64,000 nucleotides of DNA. Source: Corynebacterium sp. (GTDB lineage Bacteria; Actinomycetota; Actinomycetes; Mycobacteriales; Mycobacteriaceae). Both the position numbers and the translations under genes were made by a program. The notes beneath the pieces are model-generated. The model did no database searches, was not told the origin of the DNA, and saw only the letters and a list, made by a program, of their open reading frames with translations. The stretch covers positions 31,047-95,046 of the forward strand of contig NZ_JALAGU010000052.1 in assembly GCF_022712275.1 (NCBI RefSeq). Direction: 5' to 3'. Positions 60,423 to 64,000 of the stretch are shown piece by piece; within the stretch, counting starts at the first letter, position 1, and each line of letters starts with the position of its first letter.

Positions 60423-60445
60423 ACCTTCAGCGTACGGTCACGGCC

Positions 60446-61594
60446 ATGACCGTGCGATACATCTGGGGGGCCTCGGGCTCCGGCCTGTCCGAGCACGCCT
60501 GGGCTGCGGCCGAGGCGTCCGGGGCCGCGTGGGTCGGGAATGACGCCGCAGCGCACATAACCCTGCTGCGTCCGACTGTCCGTGAGGAACTCGCTTTCGG
60601 CATGGAGCAGCAGGGGATCCCCCGGGAGGTCATGGCGTCCCGTATCGACGACGCCGTGGACCTCTGGGGGCTGAGGGAGATCATCGACCGTGACCCGTCC
60701 CGGCTGTCCACCGGGCAGACGCGCCGGGTCGCCGTCGCGGCGGCACTGCTGCGCGACCCCGGTGCGCTGGTTCTCGACTGCCCGACCGACGGGCTGGACG
60801 CCGCAGCGGTGGACACCCTCGTGGAGACGCTGTCCCGCTTCAGCGCCGAGGTCGGCGACGTGACCGTCTACGACCGCGTCGCCACACCACTGGCGTCACT
60901 CGCCGGGCAGCATTTCCATCTGGTCGACGGTGCGCTGACACCTGCTCCGGCACCGGGTCCGGAGCTGCCGGAGATGACGCCGGCGACTGCGGGGGAGCCG
61001 GTGTTGGACGCCGGGTTCACCGCGACGAACGGGTCCTTCACCCTGGACGTGTCCCTGGTCGCCCGCGCCGGGCAGGTCACCCACCTCGCCGGACCGAACG
61101 GGTCGGGTAAGACCACGCTCATGCTCGCCGTGCTCGGGCTGCTCCCGCACACCGGACGACTGGTCGCGCCCTCGTCGCCGACCCCGGGGTGGGCGCCGAC
61201 CGGGATGGACGCCGCGTTCTCGAAGCGGTCGGTGTTCCGCGAACTCATGGTGGGTACGGACCGGGCCCATGCGCGGGCCGCCCTGGAATGGGTGGGCCTG
61301 GAACAGTGGGCGGACGTCCACCCCCTGGACGTGCCCAGTGCCGCCCGACGCATGGTGGCGGTCGCCGCTGCCCTGGTCCGTGGGCCGGAGCTGCTGCTCG
61401 TCGATGAGCCGACCGTCGGACTGGACGCGTCGGGGCATGCCTGGCTCGCCCGCGTCCTGCGGGGCTACGCGGCGGGGGAATACCACCGTGTCCTGGGGGT
61501 GGGGGAGAAGCGTCCGGCAGTGCTGTGGACCTGCCACAACGCGGGGTTCGCCGCGGCGGTCAGCGATGCGTCGGTGAGTCTGAAACCACTCTGA
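60446..61594 (+). CDS. ECF-type fused double ABC ATPase with one consensus ATP site
   Basis: 382 residues; two nucleotide-binding domains in one chain. NBD1 starts straight at its P-loop, WGASGSGLSE (residues 8-16), where GxxGxGKS/T would be expected, so the lysine is missing; its Walker B LDCPTDGLD lacks the catalytic Glu; its signature LSTGQ (87-91) is good. NBD2 has Walker A GPNGSGKTT (216-224) and Walker B VDEPTVGLD, but signature PSAARR. Since ABC sites pair one Walker A with the other signature, one site is canonical and one dead. Likely partner of the ECF S and T proteins. Confidence 0.85.
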   Translation: MTVRYIWGASGSGLSEHAWAAAEASGAAWVGNDAAAHITLLRPTVREELAFGMEQQGIPREVMASRIDDAVDLWGLREIIDRDPSRLSTGQTRRVAVAAALLRDPGALVLDCPTDGLDAAAVDTLVETLSRFSAEVGDVTVYDRVATPLASLAGQHFHLVDGALTPAPAPGPELPEMTPATAGEPVLDAGFTATNGSFTLDVSLVARAGQVTHLAGPNGSGKTTLMLAVLGLLPHTGRLVAPSSPTPGWAPTGMDAAFSKRSVFRELMVGTDRAHARAALEWVGLEQWADVHPLDVPSAARRMVAVAAALVRGPELLLVDEPTVGLDASGHAWLARVLRGYAAGEYHRVLGVGEKRPAVLWTCHNAGFAAAVSDASVSLKPL

Positions 61595-61604
61595 ACAGCA
61601 AAAA

Positions 61605-61635
61605 GACCCGGCCGCAGTTGTGGGGCGGCCGGGTC
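61605..61635 (-). terminator. Bidirectional terminator between the ECF ATPase and hsp20
   Basis: GACCCGGCCGC (61605-61615) and GCGGCCGGGTC (61625-61635), perfect 11-bp stem, 9-nt loop. On the minus strand TTTTTGCTG follows, giving a good U-tract for hsp20; on the plus strand only ATTCAC follows. Confidence 0.85.
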
Positions 61636-61694
61636 ATTCACTGAGATGTCGTGTGTCTCACCCGGACTATCGGCACCTCGTCAGAGGGCGTTAC

Positions 61695-62177
61695 CTACTC
61701 CCCGTCAGAATTCTCTCCGGAGGCATCGGCAGGGGCCTCGACCACGGCAGCGTCGCCGCGGTGGGACACCTCGATGCGGCGGGATTTCGCCCGCTCGGCG
61801 ACCGGCAGCGTCACGGTGAGGACGCCGTCGGCGTAGTCGGCGGAGATCCTGCCGGTGTCCACGGTGTCCCCGACGGCGACCTGGCGGCGGTAGGTGCCGG
61901 AGAACCGCTCAGCGGCGAGCCAGGTGGTGCCGTCATCCCGCTCTGCGTCCGCCGGGCCGGTGGTCCGCGCCGCGGAGATGGTGAGGAGTCCGTTGTCGAT
62001 GTCGATGTCGACGGACCGCGGGTCCACACCCGGGAGGTCCGCGGTGAGCGTGAAGCCCTCCTCGGACTTCGCGAGATCCATCGGCATGAACCGCGGCGCG
62101 CGCTCAGCGGGGGTACCCAGGAACCCGCGGGCGACATGGTCGAGCGGGGCGAAGGGGTCGAGGCGGAAAGTGCTCAT
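61695..62177 (-). CDS. Small heat-shock protein Hsp20 family
   Basis: 160 residues from ATG 62177, behind ACAGGACAG. Alpha-crystallin domain: FTLTADLPGVDPRSVDIDIDNGLLTI, TYRRQVAVGDTVDTG and ISADYADGVLTVTLPVAE, with the C-terminal I-x-V (RRIEVS). It holds unfolding proteins soluble, passing them to DnaK/ClpB. A HAIR-like box lies upstream, tying it to the clpB regulon. Confidence 0.93.
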   Translation of the reverse strand: MSTFRLDPFAPLDHVARGFLGTPAERAPRFMPMDLAKSEEGFTLTADLPGVDPRSVDIDIDNGLLTISAARTTGPADAERDDGTTWLAAERFSGTYRRQVAVGDTVDTGRISADYADGVLTVTLPVAERAKSRRIEVSHRGDAAVVEAPADASGENSDGE

Positions 62178-62223
62178 GATGCTGTCCTGTCTGTCCCGGT
62201 AGAGCCCGGGACCTCCGGTTGAA

Positions 62224-62244
62224 GTTGATTGCACCACACTCAAC
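62224..62244 (-). promoter_or_regulatory. HAIR-like box before hsp20
   Basis: Plus strand GTTGATT-GCACCAC-ACTCAAC, 11 of 14 positions of CTTGAGT-N7-ACTCAAG. It lies 47 nt upstream of hsp20. Same element as before clpB, so HspR probably represses both. Confidence 0.6.
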
Positions 62245-62263
62245 TCTGGTCTCCCCGGATCTA

Positions 62264-62281
62264 TTCCCGACCGGTCGGGAA
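62264..62281. promoter_or_regulatory. Perfect 18-bp palindrome TTCCCGACCGGTCGGGAA
   Basis: Self-complementary without spacer or mismatch, midway between divergent hsp20 and purT. Such palindromes with an ACCGGT core are usual for TetR-type repressors. Regulator unknown; purT is the likelier target. Confidence 0.5.
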
Positions 62282-62397
62282 CGGGTGGACAGACCATCCC
62301 CCGCGGTGCCCGGAACGTCTGTTTGTTTCGTGGTTGACCAGACCCTGGGGGTACCGTTCGGGGTGACGACAACTGCCACCCTCCTGAAAGGAACACG

Positions 62398-63609
62398 GTG
62401 TACACTCCCGACGCCATCGGCACCCCGGGCGCCGCCAACGCCACGAAAGTCCTCCTCCTGGGTTCCGGTGAACTCGGCCGCGAGGTGACCATCGCCCTGC
62501 AGCGACTCGGCGTGGAGGTGCACGCCGTCGACCGGTACACCGGAGCCCCTGCTCAGCGGATCGCCGACCACCAGTACACGATCGACATGACCGACCCGCA
62601 GGCGGTCCGTGCCCTCGTCGAGCAGGTTCGCCCGGACTTCGTGGTCCCGGAGATCGAGGCGCTGGCCACCGACGCGCTGGCCGAGGTGGAGGATGCGGGG
62701 CTGGCCACTGTCATCCCCACCGCCCGGGCCACCCGGCTCACCATGAACCGGGAGGGCATCCGCACCCTGGCGGACAAGGAGCTCGGCCTGCCGAACTCGC
62801 GCCACGTCTTCGCCTCGACTTACGAGGAGTTCGAGGACGGCGTCCGCCAGATCGGTATCCCCTGCGTGGTCAAGCCGGTCATGAGCTCCTCGGGCAAGGG
62901 CCAGTCCTACGTCCGTGACGCCGAGGACATCGCCCCGGCGTGGGAGTACGCGATGAGTGGCGGTCGGGTCCAGTCCGAGCGCGTCATCATCGAGCAGTTC
63001 GTGCCCTTCGACTATGAGATCACCCTGCTCACCATCCGGTCCGTCGATCCCGCCACCGGCGAGGACGCCACCTGGTTCTGCGAGCCGATCGGCCACCGTC
63101 AGCAGCACGGTGACTACGTCGAGTCCTGGCAGCCGGCGCAGATGAGCGAGGAGGCGCTGGGCGCGGCGCGCTCTGTCGCCGCCCGCATCACCGGCGCGCT
63201 GGGCGGTCGAGGTGTCTTCGGTGTCGAGCTGTTCATCAAGGGAAATGACGTGTACTTCTCCGAGGTCAGCCCCCGCCCGCACGATACCGGCATGGTGACC
63301 ATGGGTTCCCAGCGTTTCAGCGAGTTCGACCTGCACGCCCGGGCGATCCTCGGCCTCCCGATCGACACCACCCTGGTCTCGCCGGGTGCCTCCGCGGTGA
63401 TCTACGGCGGTACGGAGGGCGACGCCCCGTCCTACTCCGGTCTGGCCCAGGCGCTGGATGTGCCGGAGGCTGATGTCCGCATCTTCGGTAAGCCGGTCTC
63501 CCATGAGCGTCGTCGCATGGGCGTGGCCTTCACGACCGCCGAGAGCGCCGATCTGGCGCGTCAGACCGCCAAGATGGCGGCGGACGCTGTCTCCCTGCAC
63601 GTGAGGTAG
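62398..63609 (+). CDS. purT: Formate-dependent GAR transformylase
   Basis: 403 residues from GTG 62398, with GAAAGGA 5 nt upstream. ATP-grasp enzyme that makes formyl-GAR from formate, ATP and GAR. Seen: [12 protein letters not shown] near residue 20, [26 protein letters not shown] (ATP), [42 protein letters not shown] and the C-terminal [19 protein letters not shown]. Complete. Confidence 0.97.
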   Translation: MYTPDAIGTPGAANATKVLLLGSGELGREVTIALQRLGVEVHAVDRYTGAPAQRIADHQYTIDMTDPQAVRALVEQVRPDFVVPEIEALATDALAEVEDAGLATVIPTARATRLTMNREGIRTLADKELGLPNSRHVFASTYEEFEDGVRQIGIPCVVKPVMSSSGKGQSYVRDAEDIAPAWEYAMSGGRVQSERVIIEQFVPFDYEITLLTIRSVDPATGEDATWFCEPIGHRQQHGDYVESWQPAQMSEEALGAARSVAARITGALGGRGVFGVELFIKGNDVYFSEVSPRPHDTGMVTMGSQRFSEFDLHARAILGLPIDTTLVSPGASAVIYGGTEGDAPSYSGLAQALDVPEADVRIFGKPVSHERRRMGVAFTTAESADLARQTAKMAADAVSLHVR

Positions 63610-63624
63610 CTCTTTCTGTTCCCG

Positions 63625-63661
63625 GAAGTGCCGGGTCGGTCGGTGACCGGCCCGGCACTTC
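63625..63661 (+). terminator. Terminator of purT
   Basis: GAAGTGCCGGG (63625-63635) and CCCGGCACTTC (63651-63661), perfect 11-bp stem, 15-nt loop that can pair further (GTCGGTC...GACC). Followed by TGCGTCTTCTCC, moderately T-rich. Confidence 0.8.
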
Positions 63662-63716
63662 TGCGTCTTCTCCACGTTCTCCGGTGTCCACGAATGACTG
63701 AGATTCGAACGTGTGG

Positions 63717-63745
63717 TTGACACTGTCCGATGGCTCGGATATACT
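63717..63745 (+). promoter_or_regulatory. Consensus sigma-A promoter
   Basis: TTGACA (63717-63722), exactly 17 nt, TATACT (63740-63745). It precedes the ATG at 63804. One of the few strong -35/-10 pairs in this window, so the gene is probably well expressed or repressor-controlled. Confidence 0.85.
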
Positions 63746-63803
63746 TTCGGGTAGTGATCAAACTGTCGGTCGATGATGATCCGGACGCTGCGAGGGAGGG
63801 AAC

Positions 63804-64000
63804 ATGACCACCGCACTGCTGCCACTGGATGCCGAACACCCTGCCCGCGACCTCGTCCAGGCGGTCAACCACGCCGAGTTCGATCTCGTGACCTGGCTGT
63901 TGACCATCGACGAAGACCTGCGCCTGTCCACCGTCCTCGCGCTACGCGGCAGGACGCGGGCAGAAGCCTACCGATACGCACACGCTGCCGAACTCGCCGC
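63804..64000 (+). CDS. Protein of unknown function (3' end outside window)
   Basis: Starts ATG 63804 after GAGGGAGGGA and is open to the window end (65 codons). N-terminus MTTALLPLDAEHPARDLVQA then FDLVTWLLTIDEDLRLS and GRTRAEAYRYAHAAELA: helical. Coryneform DUF222/HNH endonuclease genes often begin with such helical stretches, but this is a guess from a short fragment. Confidence 0.6.
   Translation, partial: MTTALLPLDAEHPARDLVQAVNHAEFDLVTWLLTIDEDLRLSTVLALRGRTRAEAYRYAHAAELA

Noticed and set aside
61640..61690. Minus-strand GCCGATAGTCCGGGTGAGAC, resembling the 3' part of an FMN riboswitch
   Set aside because: The other conserved FMN aptamer segments (AGGGC..GGGTGAAATTCCC) are not found, and it lies after, not before, a gene.

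Overview
The window is 64 kb of very GC-rich actinobacterial chromosome. It most likely comes from the genus Corynebacterium or a close relative. The evidence is gene content and order (clpB; gcvP-gcvT-gcvH; pyrE, SpoU-type methyltransferase, GH76, class II aldolase, DUF3151, purA), HspR-type HAIR boxes, a McbR-type operator before metE, and many start codons lying 6-8 nt after a -10 box, which suggests leaderless mRNAs. There is no rRNA, tRNA, CRISPR array, insertion sequence or prophage that I can support.

Layout. 1-4340: end of an operon with a peptide/nickel-type ABC ATPase, two luciferase-like flavin monooxygenase proteins and an FAD/NAD(P)-binding protein. 4378-7355: clpB with a SigH-like promoter overlapped by a HAIR box. 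7446-11667: a DUF4265-like protein, then an ABC-2 exporter with a histidine kinase and NarL-type regulator. 11681-15270: TRIC-type membrane protein, a rhodanese-type sulfurtransferase without the usual cysteine, a glucose-EIIA-like protein without the phospho-histidine, a small membrane protein and an SDR. 15374-20487: tandem glycine riboswitch and the glycine cleavage genes. 20508-29042: membrane-anchored unknown protein, pyrE, YhhN, SpoU methylase, GH76, aldolase, DUF3151, EEP phosphatase and FUSC protein. 29044-31700: TPP-riboswitch-controlled ABC importer for a thiamine precursor. 31766-35631: GNAT, unknown protein, purA, alkyltransferase-like protein and an Abi-type gene.

35820-41546 is the least familiar part. 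An overlapping gene run encodes two proteins built from one unrecognised repeated domain, enclosing two bacterial PH-domain membrane proteins, followed by a nucleoside hydrolase, all behind a nested palindrome. It is followed directly by VTC-type polyphosphate polymerase, DUF4956 and CotH-kinase genes (41650-44850). 44915-52984 is a fatty-acid/acyl-CoA cluster (acyl-CoA synthetase, acyl-CoA dehydrogenase, aminoglycoside-phosphotransferase-like protein, SDR, TetR) beside a heavily decayed second acyl-CoA synthetase.

53000-64000 holds GNAT and PAS proteins, metE with a McbR-like operator and long leader, an ECF-type vitamin transporter, OsmC, hsp20 with a HAIR box, purT and the start of one further gene. 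Several relics lie between the working genes: a DUF1648 protein, a methyltransferase and a HAD hydrolase with two in-frame stops. The ECF ATPase is a fused double NBD in which only one composite ATP site keeps consensus residues.
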